Shown here one piece after another: positions 1 through 11,440 of a stretch of DNA of 64,000 nt (position 1 is its first letter; each line of letters opens with the position of its first letter). This DNA comes from Nephrocerus scutellatus. Its lineage: Eukaryota > Arthropoda > Insecta > Diptera > Pipunculidae. The position numbers were made by a program, and so were the translations under genes. The stretch lies in contig OX352765.1 in the NCBI GenBank assembly GCA_947095585.1, positions 78,289,976-78,353,975 on the forward strand, given 5' to 3'. The notes under the pieces were generated by a model. That model had not been told where the DNA came from. It did not search any database and worked only from the letters and a program-made list of their open reading frames with translations.

Positions 1-712
1 GTTCGTTGTGTTGGTTTACTAATACGCTGATCGCATTGGGTTTGAGCTTGAATTCGGTCAATCTATCCGGAGGAAATAAGTACCATAATTTCATGTTTAG
101 CTCGTTGATTACAATACCGGGAATGCTGTTGCCATTTTTATTGATGGATCGGATTGGACGAAGGTACTCGTTGTGTGGTTCGATGCTGGTTTGCGGACTG
201 TGCATTGCTGGATCAATCTTTGTTCGCAAGGGTAAGAAAGATGAGAGAATAAATTGGGCGGAATACTAACAAAAGTTCACTCACTTTTAGATCAATACAC
301 TTGGGAATTGATTCTGTTCTTGATTGGGAAGCTAGCTATCACTTCCAGTTTTAATATTCTCTACTTTTTTACATCGGAGATTTTTCCGACAAATGTCCGC
401 AATAGCTTGCTCTCGTTATGCTCAATGTTTGGACGGTTTGGATCGATGTTGGCACCACAAACGCCATTAATGGTTGGTCAAACACAAAAACCCATTATTT
501 CCTACAGTATAATTGGAATGTAATTGCAGGCAAAGTACTACCAATATGCACCACAAATCTTATTTGCCACCTTTGCCCTTGTGAGTGGATCAATGACGCT
601 ACTCTTTCCAGAGACAACTGATAAAGTCTTGCCAACAACAATGGACGATGCTAATTACATTGGTGGGCGCTCATCACAACAGGAGAAAAAACGAGAAGTA
701 GAAATGCTGTGA
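1..712 (+). CDS. Organic cation transporter-like MFS protein (SLC22 type), last three exons, 5' truncated by window
   Basis: Three exons join in frame: 1-231, 291-472 and 530-712. The introns are 59 and 57 bp; donors are ggtaag at 231-236 (intron from 232) and gttggt at 473, and acceptors are tttag at 286-290 and gcag ending at 529. The joined product reads through CWFTNTLIALGLSLN, an MDRIGRR loop (MFS motif-A-like), EIFPTNVRNS, FGRFGSMLAPQTPLM and a final LLFPETTDKVLPTT stretch. This is the C-terminal half of SLC22/organic cation transporters, plasma-membrane carriers with 12 membrane segments. About five hydrophobic segments are visible here. The last ~25 residues (SSQQEKKREVEML) are a hydrophilic cytoplasmic tail. 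The stop is at 710-712. The upstream part lies outside the window, so which SLC22 paralogue this is cannot be decided. Confidence 0.9.
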
Positions 713-1021
713 TTGTTTTCTTGGTTGTTGTTTTTTTTTTTATGTATTTTTTTTTTAACTTGTTCCTATTTTGTTTTTGTGTGTTTTGTTTACAAATATG
801 AATTAAAAATAGGAGTACAAAATAAGTTCGTCCACTATTTTCCTTATCAGTACAGATATACATAAGCACATCATTTTGAACGTGTCTAGGCAGCTTAGGT
901 ATTTTGTTTAATTTTTTTTTTAAGTAAAAATACATAATAAAAAAATACTATAGTACAGATTTGTCTTAAAATAATAAATCTTTCCTCTTCCTGTATTTGA
1001 TTTTAATTTTACGTAAAAAAT
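713..1021. other. Shared convergent 3' UTR interval between the SLC22-like gene and Cln7
   Basis: Only 309 bases separate the two convergent stop codons. Plus-strand AATAAA signals lie at 936-941 and 973-978. A minus-strand ATTAAA reads from 912 to 907. If these are used, the two mature 3' UTRs overlap. No protein-coding signal is present; the minus-strand open frame here is T/A-rich noise. Confidence 0.55.
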
Positions 1022-1274
1022 TCATTTCTCAGCAGAAACTATTGTCACAGTTCGATGATTTTGAAGGAGCTCTTCACTTTGATTTTCTTCACATGGGGCT
1101 ATCCCGTTTGGATTTACGTTAATCTCGACTTCGTAAATAACTTCAAGATCTTTGCCATTTTTAAGCGCCGGTTCGGTGTTGCACAATTCGATGCCAGTCT
1201 TTTCTGCGTTCAACGATTCCATTTCGATCGGTTCAACTGGGCCTGTGTCGATTTTGGGTGGTATCAGCCGTTTA
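1022..1274 (-). CDS. Cln7: Cln7 terminal coding exon, isolated by a 3.7-kb intron
   Basis: After a minus-strand acceptor (poly-T then AG at 1276-1275), the frame opens with a lysine-arginine-leucine segment and PPKIDTGPVEPIE, and ends at a TGA read from 1024 to 1022. Joining it to the donor at 4976-4971 (gtaagt) keeps the frame, and the split codon becomes AAT (Asn). The exon supplies a soluble tail of about 83 residues with ELCNTEPALKNGKD and acidic clusters. The tail composition, correct phase and lack of any other host gene nearby support the assignment. A transcript would confirm it. Confidence 0.75.
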
Positions 1275-4200
1275 CTAAAAAAATATGGTAAAGAGGTAAA
1301 TTGTTTTTTATAAGTTTCTGAAATGCCTAACAGATTTGGATGCTGGTGTCCCTTGTCTCAATCGAGGTAAGTGCGTACTCGCGGATAAGTTTCGCCTAAA
1401 TCGAGTATAGTTGTAGTTAGTACACAGGCCACTATTTTAGCAAACTGATAGTCGTTGATGAATTGCTTGCTGCGAATTTTTTAATTCATAATTTTTTTTA
1501 TAATGTACACACGCTGAAGGTATTTGCACTCTTAAAATGATTAGCACAGCGTGGATGTTAGGAAATAAGGGAGAGGAAAAGATGAGATGTCTAGGCACGT
1601 GTGTCTTAAATGACTGCAGATCGTACAAATGCGAAAACACTGAGTTGGGCTATTCATAATCTGAATTGGTTGGTACGTTCGAAGATAGGCCTAATGGTGG
1701 ACCCTTGGGCTCGAGTTGAATTACGGGTATTTCGGTTGGAATGGAGGATGGGAGGGATGCATCTGGATATTTCTTTTGAACGCCGCTTGTGGAAAAAGCG
1801 ATTCAAGCGATTCGATTGTTTTCGCGGTATTTACGTCACCAATAAAATTTATTGCGCGGTTCTGAATCCTGTCCGGATTTCTAAAAAGCATTTACCGTAA
1901 TAAAATTAGTAGAAAAATGTTAAAGTTCCCACATTTCGTCCATGCTTCAAAGAATCAGGAGCTGAAGTAATGGTTTGATAGTACATAGATGTAATGTGAT
2001 CTTGGAGCCACCTGCCCTGACAATACAGTTGTATTCGAGTTTAGGGCGAATATATTCCTTGTAAAAAGTAGCCTGGACTGAGGAAGTGAAGTACATCTTG
2101 CACCGTTTTAGGAAACCTAAACATTTTGCAGGGCGGTCAGCCATCAGCAGTGTAGGGCAAATAACACAGAATGCTTCAGAAATTCATCATGTGGCCGCAA
2201 CTATCTCTGACTGATACACTGATGAACGACGACGACCACGGCAACGAAAACAGCTAAACGATTTAAGAATTTTCTCATGGAACGTACGATGACTGTATAG
2301 AGCTCTAGCTGCACAGCAGCTAGTCGATACCTTGTCCAAATATACTGTGTGTGACATAACAGCAATGCACCCTTCGCGTGCAGGGCCCATAGCTTACACG
2401 AGAACACTAATGAAACTGGACAACGAGTCATGGAGATGGCAGCAAGCAATAATATGGTCGTTGCGAGTACAAGGTTTGCCGGTAAAATATCCACAAAGCC
2501 ACGCGGGCACGCGAAGAGCTTAGAAGATATGAAAAAAAAAACAGTTCACCGACGAAAGAAAGCAGTCTGGGAGAAGAATCTCGTCTGTGAACAAGAACAG
2601 TATAGAGAGCGAGGACCGCACCAGGCGCAGAAGTTCTACCAAAGAGTCCGCGGTATGACGCAAAAAACACCGTGTTGCATATACTGCCAAGACAAAGAGG
2701 GTAATCTGATCGTCGATCACAAAGGCATCTTAGAGCGATGCACTTCAGGAGTTGCTTAATGGCCGGCTACTGAGCAATTGGAGGCTCAACCAATGACCGA
2801 AGACCACACTATGCTGCCGCCACCAAGCGTAGACGAAGTTAGCAGAGCGATAAATCGGCTCAAAAATAATAAGGCCCCGGGATCTAATGGTATCCCAGCG
2901 GAGATAATTAAAACAGGAGGTCCCGCAATACACCAAGCAATTCATGAACTAAAGTGCAAGTATGGCATCACTCCGCCAGAAGACCGGCGAAGAGGCATCC
3001 TGTGCCCCATAAGAAAGGAAAGAAAGGAGATATTACAAACTGCAGCAATTATCGTGTATAACGTTGTTGTGTACCGCGTATAAGATTTTCTTCTTTATCC
3101 TTCAAGACAGGATAGCCCCATACGCTAAAGTCATCATTGGTCCTTACCAGTGTGGCTTCATCCCAGGCAAATAAACAACGGATCTTATTTACACCATTAG
3201 GCAGGTGATGGAAAAATGTCTAGAGTTTCAAAACTCACTACACCATCTTTTTAATCTTTAAAGCCGCCTTTCATAGCATATTGAATTATCTGTTGGGATA
3301 ACTGGTACACTAAGGTCTTGCCCTACCGATACTCTCAATACAATTTTACAGCTATTTCCACCCGACCTATTTAGTAAATACGTTGCGACATGCAGCGCTG
3401 TCCGTCTCAGAGAATCTAGGGTTACTACGAGCTGCTGCTGCTGCAAAGGAATTGATACCATCCTCAACTGACTACTACATTCCTGAAATGAACTTCAGCC
3501 CCAGTTTTGTCATTTACTAGAGAAAGTTGGAAGAACGAAGGAGATTTGAGTCTTTTTGACATGACTCTTTTCACCGACGGGTCCAAGATGAGTAATGGAG
3601 TCGGCGCTGGAGTCTTCTTAGAAAAACTTAATCTTTCCATATCCTACAAGCTCCCTGAATACGCTAGCATCTTTCAGGCGGAGAGCCTGGCGATTAGGGA
3701 GGCGTGCAGGGCACTTGCTAACAGTGCCGCTATAAATGGTAGGGTTTGCATTTGCGTGGACAGCCAGTCCGGAATCAGAGCCATTACTGCGACTAGCAAC
3801 AACTCAAAACTTGTCAGTCAGTGCCAAGTTGATCTGGCTTTAGTAAGCCAAAGCATTGACATAACCCTAGTGTGGGTGCCGGGGCACAGCGACATTGGCG
3901 GAAACGAGAAAGCGTACTGTAGTGGCGAAGAAGGCTACCATTGGACATCGACCAAGTGAAGAGTGTGTGATGTGCTTTGAGCTCGTTCAGAGAACGCGTT
4001 CTCACTTATCACTTTCACTTTCACCAAGGCACAGCTAAGGTGGAATGACTTGACTAACTGCTCTACTTCGAGGGCCATGTGGCCTAAGACTTAAGCCGCC
4101 TACAATAAAAACAAACCCATCGAGCTGATCTCAAGATCACGGAAAGATATTTTCAGGCCGGTGGTTAGCCACGCTGCCAAACTAGGAATTCCGCACAATT

Positions 4201-6651
4201 TTTTTTTGCAGAAGCTGCAGGGATGTCAATGACAGGGAAACTATCATCCATTATCTTTGCAAGTGTCCAGCCCAGGCGGGCTTCCGACTCCAAAAATTCT
4301 TTACCAACCTGAGGGAGCTGTCGGAATGCCGGATCGTCGATCTGATCTCGTACCTGAACGACACAGGCTGGCTATAATCATCTCAATATGCTTATAAGGT
4401 CATAATGTCTCCCGAAGTCTGTGGTTACAAAATGTCGCACTCTAGTGCTACTTGAGGTCCTCGCTAAGGCACCGCAGACCACCACCCTACCTACCTACCT
4501 ACCTTTAGGGTCGAATCTTTTCATAATTATTGCAACAATCATTACATATCGTATACTTTTAGGTTCTTCAGTTTTAGGAGAGTTAGAAAATTCTGTATTT
4601 CGTACAGCTTTGGAAAATTGCTCTTTTAATTGCACATCTTTTAGTATATCGTGCAGTGGCTCATTGGTTAGTGCGTTAGACAACTGAGCGGAAGCTTCAA
4701 AGTTCGAATCGCATAAAAAGATCAAAAAGTTTTTTCACGCTCCAACTACCCGCGAAATTCTGACAAATGTCCAAGAATAATAATTGTCATGATATAGCTT
4801 TTCAATTCGCCATCCGGAGATAGCTTTAAATTTTAGGTCTCTTTCGTTTGAATGCAAAAATCAATGAAACAATGCTGCGAGTATGTAATTGAATCGAGTT
4901 GTATGACCATCGACAAAACTCCATTGGGACAAGTAACGTGCTACATACAACCAACGCTACTAAAACTCATACTTACTTCGATAGCAGCAGCCATACCATC
5001 GAGACCAACATCATGCATCCGGTTAATCCAAAAGTCCAATATGTCCCCATTCGAGTGTATATTGAACCGACAAATACTGGTCCCAATACTCTGGACATAC
5101 AGCCGGATCCCGTCATCAGACCCATCCACACTCCTTGTGGTCTTGGGCCAATAATTTTCGAAAATATTGTCTGGATGAGAGTCACACCAATCGGATAACC
5201 GATCGACGTGAACGCATAGCCAATTAGAAACTGATTAAGCGTCAGTGCCGGTGTCACGGCACACCATTCCTGTGTCTTTGGGCAACCCCAAAAAATCTCA
5301 TCATCTGGCTTAAGATCAAGGGTGGAATTACCCGTCAACAGAATTGTCACATTGTATACTTCAGCGATTTTTGGCGGTTCATCTCCCCATGGTATGTAGA
5401 GGAATCTCCCGACAACCATTAGAGAGAAACCACCCCAAATGAGGACAAACTGTTCGGGAAACCATTTGCACAGTGGATTGATCCCGACGAATGTGACAAG
5501 TGCGATTATCGCACCCACTGACATCAGTATGCCCATATAGTATAGCGCCTGCTCGTTGGACCAAGCGAATTGTTCCATAGTAAGCGACGTTCCAAGGCTG
5601 CTTAAAGATAAATAAATGATTGACAATTTTCTGTTCTGTGCGCATTTTGCTTACGTCTCCAACAAAACGAAATTGAAGACCAACACAAAGAAGGCAACAA
5701 TTAACGTCCACGCTGACACATAATCTGGCTTTATCGATTTCCATGTCTCACGTTCCGATGTTTTGCCCTGAATTCTCATAATTTCACGTGCGGATATTTG
5801 GTGCTCCTGTAAAACAAAACAATTGGAATTGATTGTTAATTTAAGAAAGAAGTAGTCACTTCAATTTACGACGCTATTTACCTGGAATATCGCTGGCAGG
5901 AACACAATTAAATTCCCAATGCTCATCAGTGCATTGATCCATCCACAGGCAGTGTACATGTTAAAGATGAAACTACCCCATAGTAACGTGTAACCATCAC
6001 CACCCAAAGGCGCCACGGCTGCCTGCAGTCCCGGCCCAACAACAAAGCCGAGTACTTGAGCTAAGGAAACCATTGAGACGGCTTTTGTTCGCTCGCTAAG
6101 TCTCGTCGCCGCCGACAGATACGATCGGCATACGGCAATATTCGCCGAACCGACACCAACCAAGAATCTCGATGCCAACATCCAGTACTTGACATTGCTT
6201 GGCATCAACTCGAGCGATGAGTAAATCCCACTGGCAACGGTAAACAGTGCCAAGGAGCACAACAATGGCACTCTGATTGTTTTCACTCGATTGCTCCAAT
6301 AGCCGAAGATCGGACTGAAAATCATCTGGCCGAGTGGATTCGCTGCCACAATCAATCCCATGAATTCCTTTCCAGCTGAAGGGTCTAACTAAGGGGATTT
6401 GCGATTAGAAAACTTGCACTTTCATTCTGGAAACATCTTACCTTATTTAAATATGGCCATATCCCTGTCATGGTAATACTGAAACCCAGCGACATGAGGA
6501 ACATTGTGAAGTAAATTATTCTCACTGAACGCATTCGACAGACATAATCGTCAAGTGTCTCCAGACCATCGTCGATATCTTCGGGAATTTTTTGCGTTCT
6601 AAAACGATCGCAAAACCTCCTGCTTTTATTCTTGTTCTCCATATTATCCAT
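1022..6651 (-). CDS. Cln7: CLN7/MFSD8 lysosomal MFS transporter, five coding exons
   Basis: Minus-strand exons 6651-6442, 6388-5882, 5806-5655, 5600-4977 and 1274-1022 join in frame to 1746 nt, a protein of 581 residues. Every junction has GT/AG ends. Start: first ATG at 6651; a second ATG three codons on is possible. Residues 43-67 form TM1. Exon 1 ends in WPYLNK and continues as LDPSAGKEF, then GQMIFSPIFGYWSN, which is MFS motif A as in CLN7. Two N-glycosylation sequons, NVT at about residue 373 and NST at about 381, sit in one loop; human CLN7 has a pair of sequons at the matching luminal loop. The family acts in the lysosomal membrane; human loss causes neuronal ceroid lipofuscinosis. The C-terminal ~80 residues are acidic and hydrophilic. 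The length is close to that expected for the family. The last intron (1275-4976) is unusually long and filled with LINE fragments. The gene looks intact. Confidence 0.9.
1430..2140 (-). mobile_element. Jockey-like LINE 3' fragment, decayed, in Cln7 last intron
   Basis: Minus-strand frames contain the RT C-terminal signatures AKCLGFLKRCKMYF, then IRPKLEYN (1947-2144), then further 3' the terminal LQSFKTHVPRHL block (1437-1640). The same blocks recur at 36540-37080 and 18580-18850. Several frameshifts and stops are present. It is transcribed in the same sense as Cln7. Confidence 0.65.
2135..3275 (+). mobile_element. RTE/BovB-like LINE copy, internally deleted
   Basis: The start (ggtcagccatcagcag at about 2136) matches the start of the longer copy at 29788. 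The endonuclease region is largely deleted near 2360-2400. After it come the VMEMAASNN block (2420-2460), the spacer KTVHRRKKAVWEK, and the RT entry SVDEVSRAINRLKNNKAPGS with PAEIIKTGGPAIHQ (2830-2950). The frame then breaks and continues with QCGFIPGK and VMEKCLEFQNSLHHLF (3140-3250). No intact catalytic box remains. It lies antisense within the Cln7 intron. Confidence 0.75.
3280..4378 (+). mobile_element. R1/LOA-group LINE 3' end: RNase H domain and zinc knuckle
   Basis: The open frame 3507-3959 holds an RNase H domain: TDGSKMSNG (first Asp), FQAESLAI (Glu), CVDSQSGI (Asp) and VPGHSDIGGNEKA. The residue after NEKA, normally the fourth Asp, is lost (tac, Tyr). Farther on (4206-4270) is a CRSCRDVNDRETIIHYLCKC zinc knuckle of C-x2-C...H-x4-C type. 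The frame ends in NDTGWL and TAA near 4376. After it come a short tail and a (CTAC)n run near 4485-4505. RNase H followed by such a knuckle is the usual 3' layout of R1/LOA-type LINEs. Confidence 0.75.
4651..4862 (+). mobile_element. tRNA-derived SINE, family member 1
   Basis: A tRNA-like head has an A box (TGGCTCATTGGTTAGTG, 4657-4673) and a B box (AGTTCGAATCGC, about 4700-4711). The body after the head (cacgctccaactacc..., aattcgccatccggagat, ttttaggtctctttcg, tgcaaaaat) aligns with the body of the copy at 62826-63042 on the minus strand. The tRNA fold itself is degenerate, so this is not a functional tRNA gene. Confidence 0.65.
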
Positions 6652-7075
6652 ATTTTTGTGTGTGGCTGAATTATTCTAGTCTTCGATTAAGCCGAAGATA
6701 TTTGCAGCTTAATGCTTATGTTCTTTCTAATATATCTTAGTATGAGTAGTTTCAGTCTGAGTGTATTTGTGCGCACTTCTGTGAGAAGCTTTTACTATGC
6801 ATTTGGCTATGATGACATCCTGAAAGGAACAAACATACGATTGGGATAAATGTTAAGTAAAGTTGTTGACGCCTAGTAATGTGTATTAAGAATAAACCTA
6901 ATTTGGGGTATCATGTTTGGTGTGGAATTCTAGCCGATAGAGTAATCGGTCACATCACTTCGAAGATGACAATAAGCACCCAGAAACTATCACTGGAGCT
7001 TTCTACCGGAACATGATAGACGTATGGTAGTACAGAACCACTCAGATATAGAGAACACTCCACAAGATCGAGTGA
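6652..7075 (-). promoter_or_regulatory. Cln7 5' flank (5' UTR and presumed promoter)
   Basis: The sequence upstream of the Cln7 ATG carries no other coding signal before the mariner remnant at 7085. No clear TATA box or initiator could be placed. The transcription start would be expected within the first few hundred bases. Confidence 0.35.
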
Positions 7076-7084
7076 TGCTATGCA

Positions 7085-7185
7085 CTGAAAAGTTGTAACG
7101 GTTATTTTTTAGTTAGTTTATTTGCCAGTAGGTATTACTTTGTTCACTGACAGTAACTTTGACACTTCAAAGTGACATTCTACTC
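7085..7185 (+). mobile_element. Remnant of mariner 5' end related to the intact element at 32368
   Basis: The stretch ttgacacttcaaagtgacat then tctactcagta (about 7150-7185) matches the 5' untranslated part of the intact mariner (ttgacagctcaaagtggcat then ttctactcagta, about 32431-32462). The homology stops before the coding region, so only the 5' end survives. Confidence 0.5.
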
Positions 7186-7559
7186 AGTAGGGGAGTGGGT
7201 ATGTATGGGACACAGGAGACATGAGAAACTAGCATTTTCCTCAACACCATCTGCTTTATTTTGTTTCGGTTGATCACAAAATAGCTCGTTAGCCTGTAAC
7301 TCCGCCTTGCTACGATGGTAGCATGCTGGACCCAAGCCCGGGTAAAGGAGGAGGGTTTGAGGCAACGGACTACTATCCTCAGTCAAAGGTATTCCTAAAA
7401 CAAGCTTACGCCGACGGCTAAGAGCGAGCTTAGTCGCTACTAAGCGGACTCCGAATACCTGGCGAACTTCGGTTTAAACCAGTCTTCCCATTGCTGTCTT
7501 GGGTGACTCTTTTTCCCGGATACTCGTGGGTATCAAAATTGATAATTTAATTTTATTCA

Positions 7560-9870
7560 ATGAGACCTTCATTATGCTCGGGTCCTGCTGTAGGGCAAAA
7601 CGAGCCAAGAAGCTGTTGTTCTTTCAAAACCTCGGTCTGTTGTTGAGCAGCCGAGGTCTCCCTTAAGTTTGGAGGGCGTTGCCATACAGGCCCCATCCGT
7701 AACTCGCGAGTGTGTCGGATAAGAAGATGTAGAATCTACAGTCTCTGATTCTGACGTATTCACACTTGTTGATATCTCTAGCGTCATCTCGGAGAAATCC
7801 GGATATTCTTCTACTGGGAAGGCATTAGATGGACTACAGTTCCAGCAACAACGGGGTGCTAGATCCTCAATGAAGGATAAATGAGCACCATGAGGGTGCT
7901 ACAAACGAATTTACATCACGCTAAGGCAGCGTCCGCTACCCTTAGCAATAGTTTCGCCGAAGACAACATAACCCTTGGCCACATCCAAGAACCTTTGGTT
8001 ATTAGCGGACAAATCAGAGGTCTACGGAATAAGGCAAGTAAGTTAATATTTAAATGCGGGTAGCCAGCGCCAAATGCGGCCTGCTTAATCAGCACGAATA
8101 TTAACTTGTTTCCAATTCCAGAATTCATGACGAAGGACCTGGCGGCACTCTTAGTAGAGATTCCGACCGAAAGGGGATCAAATAACATCGTGTGTGCCTC
8201 TCGGCATACTTCCCCGGCAATGACGATAACATTTCGCCTATCAAGATCCAGAAGCATATACAATACTGCCAGGACAACAACCTACAATACATTATAGGTT
8301 GTGATTTGCATCACGTAGTCTGGGGTAGTAATGACATCAACAGGAGGGTTGAGCGTCTTTTAGAATATCTCTTTAGTAATAAATGTAGAAATTGTAAATA
8401 AATTCTCGAAACATTTATAAATGCGATTCGCGAAGGTTCTTGACTTAAACTTGCCAGTCCAGGTTTGACCTTCCAGGCAGATCCCAAGTCTACGGACTGG
8501 AATCTTTATCGGGGTCTTGTCCTCTCCTTGATGACCTAGGACCAGGTAAATGATGTGTTGCTTACCTCATACTACGGCAGCTGTGTCCCAAATGGGGAGT
8601 GTCTGTGTCGGTGACTGCAGCTAAGGGCTGTCCGCAAGGAGGTGTCCTTTCTCCCCTTCTGTGGTCACTCGTCATAGACAACCTTCTAGCCGATCTACAT
8701 AGATCAGGCTACATCGCCATTAGCTATGCTGATGACTTGGCGATTTCAATTAGCGGTAAACACCCTAACAAATGTCATATGCAAGGTGCGTGACTTGAAG
8801 TCTTAGAATGGTGCAGTAGACAAGGGCTTTCCATTAATCCTTGCAAAACCGTCTAGTGCCTTTTACAAAACGTAGACTGTCCGAGTTGTGACCTATCATC
8901 ATAAAAGGCACCACGTTAAATTATTCCAGTAAGGTTAAATATCTTGGCGTCATCCTTGATAAAAGGCTAAACTCGAATTCTCATATCAAGTTCGCCATCT
9001 AATGTGCCACTAGGGCCTTGTGTGCCAGTAGACGCCACTACGGTAGAAGTTGGGGTATTAATCCTAAAATGATACATTAGATGTATACAATGTTGATGAG
9101 ACCGATTATCACGTAAGGAGCCATCGTTTGTTGGCCGAAGGTTCAGAAGCTACAAAGAATTGCCTGGTTAGGTATAACGGGTGTCATGCTTACCAGCCCT
9201 ATGGCTGCATTAGAAGCTGTTGTAGGGCTTTCACTCCTGTCATCAGGAAGACGCCCGCTAGATCCACTATTAAACTGCAACTAGAATACGGATTCAAACC
9301 AGGTGATTATGTGGGACACCTGAAAATTCTTGTTTCAATTCCTGAAAGAGACATGTTTCCATTCTCCCCGACACCATGGCCAGGGATTACTGTTTCGGCA
9401 GGTTATTTGAGGTAACAATATTTGTCCGTGCAATCTGGTCTAATAGTGTTCCAGCACTGGACGCTAAAGGTCTGGTCTGGTACACAGACGGATCGAAGAT
9501 GGAATCTGGAGATGAGCTAGCCAGGCCTGGATCGGAATCTGCGCTCTTAGGACCGGAACTTACTGTGGTATCAGCTGGGCTACCACCACAGCGATGATTC
9601 ATAAATGGGAAAGGAAACTTCGTCTGGCCCACTGGGATAATACCCCAGGCCTTAGACAATCCAAACGGTTAATCAGGCCCTTATCCAATAAGGAAATCCT
9701 TGATCTTGACACGAATAGAATCAGAAAGCTAGTGAGTTTTCTCACAGGTCACTGTGACTTGCGATATCATCTTAACAAAATTAATCTAGGCCCAAACACG
9801 TAATGGAGGTTCTGCTTGGAGGAGGACGAAACATCCGGGCACATCCTCTGTGACTGTCCAGGTTAGGTCT
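7560..9870 (+). mobile_element. R1/LOA-group LINE, nearly full ORF2 order but degenerate
   Basis: Domain remnants occur in canonical order. An endonuclease start (MRVLQTNLHHAKAASATL) follows the ATG at 7881. The EN frame continues at 8192-8400 (IIGCDLHHVVWGS). RT follows at 8599-8793 with KGCPQGGVLSPLLW and the ISYADDLAI catalytic box. RNase H has YTDGSKMES at 9478-9510. A zinc knuckle reads WRFCLEEDETSGHILCDCPG at 9804-9862. Many stops and frameshifts separate the pieces. The sequence from 7186 to 7560 is probably its 5' part but gives no recognisable protein. Confidence 0.75.
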
Positions 9871-10129
9871 GGTTAAGGAGACATATTTTCCACATGGCAT
9901 TATGTTCGTCGGCGTAATTCTGCCACTAAATACCTACTATCCTTCATTAGGAAGGTAGTTAGTCACTTAGATTAGTTACACCCTACGATACAGTAGATGT
10001 TTTTAGGTCGCAGTATCAGCCAAGATTGGCTATTGGGCTATTTGTCTTAAAAAAAACCGTTGGACAGAACATTTTAGGAATGTTTTGAATTGTACATCGC
10101 CAGGAACGTCCACCAGTCCACAAGTGCAC

Positions 10130-11440
10130 TCAAACAGGCTACATCAGCGTCGCTAATCTTTCGTTGGATGAGATAAGAACAACAATTCGTTCACTGGAAC
10201 CAGGCAAAGCCGTAGGTAATGACCAAATCTTCGCAGAACACCTTCAAGTGGAGTTAACTACGCAAACACTGCACGCGCTTTATCAAGGTCTCTGGGAATC
10301 TAAAACCAATCCACCATCGTTAAAAAAGGCTTATTAGTTAAACTCTACAAGAAAGCAATTGCGATAATTGGCGATAAACATCATAAACAAAGTGTTAATA
10401 ATAGCTTGGCTCTTACAGAATGCTTTAGAGCCAATTCTGATGAATGAACAAGCAGGATTTCGCCCAAATCGTTCCTGCACTGATCAAATTAACACCCTGC
10501 GTATAATCATTGAACAGTCATCTGAGTATCGCTCTCCTCTGTATATGGTCTTTGTAGATTTTGCACGTGCTTTTGACAGTTTGGGACGAAAATTGATGTG
10601 GCAGATTTGTTTAGTTATGGTGTTCCGGAAAACCTCATCAACATCATCAAGGAGCTGTACCGCGACTCAACATGCCGTGTCATTCATAACGGCCATTTTG
10701 GCTCTCTTTTTTACAATTACTCGGGGGTCTTCACTCTCTCGCCATTTCTCTTCATAATCGTCGTAGACAGGGTTATGAAAAAAGTAACCCGTACTCCATC
10801 TGGTTTATCCTGGAATGTTTTTCACCGCCTAGAAGATCTGAACTATGCCGATGATGTCTGTCTTCTGTTGCAATCGTTGAGTGACATGGAGCGAAAATTA
10901 AACTCACTAGATTTCCACGCTAACCAAGTGGGCTTAAAAATTAATGTGTCAAAAACAGAATACAGAATACGCGTCAACGCTAGTGGAACATGTGATCTCT
11001 CGATTGACGCTGACAGACACCAGATTAAGGAAGTCGATAAGTTTTGTTATTTTGACAGCTGGAGGTCAAAAAAATTTTGTGCTCTCGTGTGAACAAGTCG
11101 CTACACTACTATAGTATGCTAAATAATATCTGGAACTCCTTATAAATCTCCCGAAACCTGAATCTAACGATCTCATATCTATCATTCTCTCAATACTCTT
11201 GTGTGGCTGTGAAAAATGTAAAGTCACATGTCACAAGTTACATGCTACGCGTCTCCAGGTCTTCGTCAACAAGTGTTTAAGGCGGATACTGAGAATAAGA
11301 CAGCCGGACACTATCACCAATTAATATTTGTGGAGAATTATGCAGGAGACGATATCACGAAACAAGCGGTCGACTGTAATCACAAGGAAATCGCCGAGTT
11401 GTTCGTCCTAATAGGACATGAAAAAGGACAATAGAAGAGT
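10130..11440 (+). mobile_element. LINE-B copy 1 (RT of unresolved clade)
   Basis: RT begins with LSLDEIRTTIRSLEPGKAVG (10160-10215). Next come EQAGFRPNRSCTDQINTLRI and SPLYMVFVDFARAFDS (10440-10580), then a frameshift to YGVPENLINIIKELYRDSTC. The QG box is lost. NYADDVCLL (10841-10867) is the catalytic box, and LKINVSKTEYRI follows. The C-terminus at 11250-11440 matches copies at 12290 and 35100. It resembles CR1/RTE-type elements, but the clade cannot be fixed by eye. Stops are present. Confidence 0.7.
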
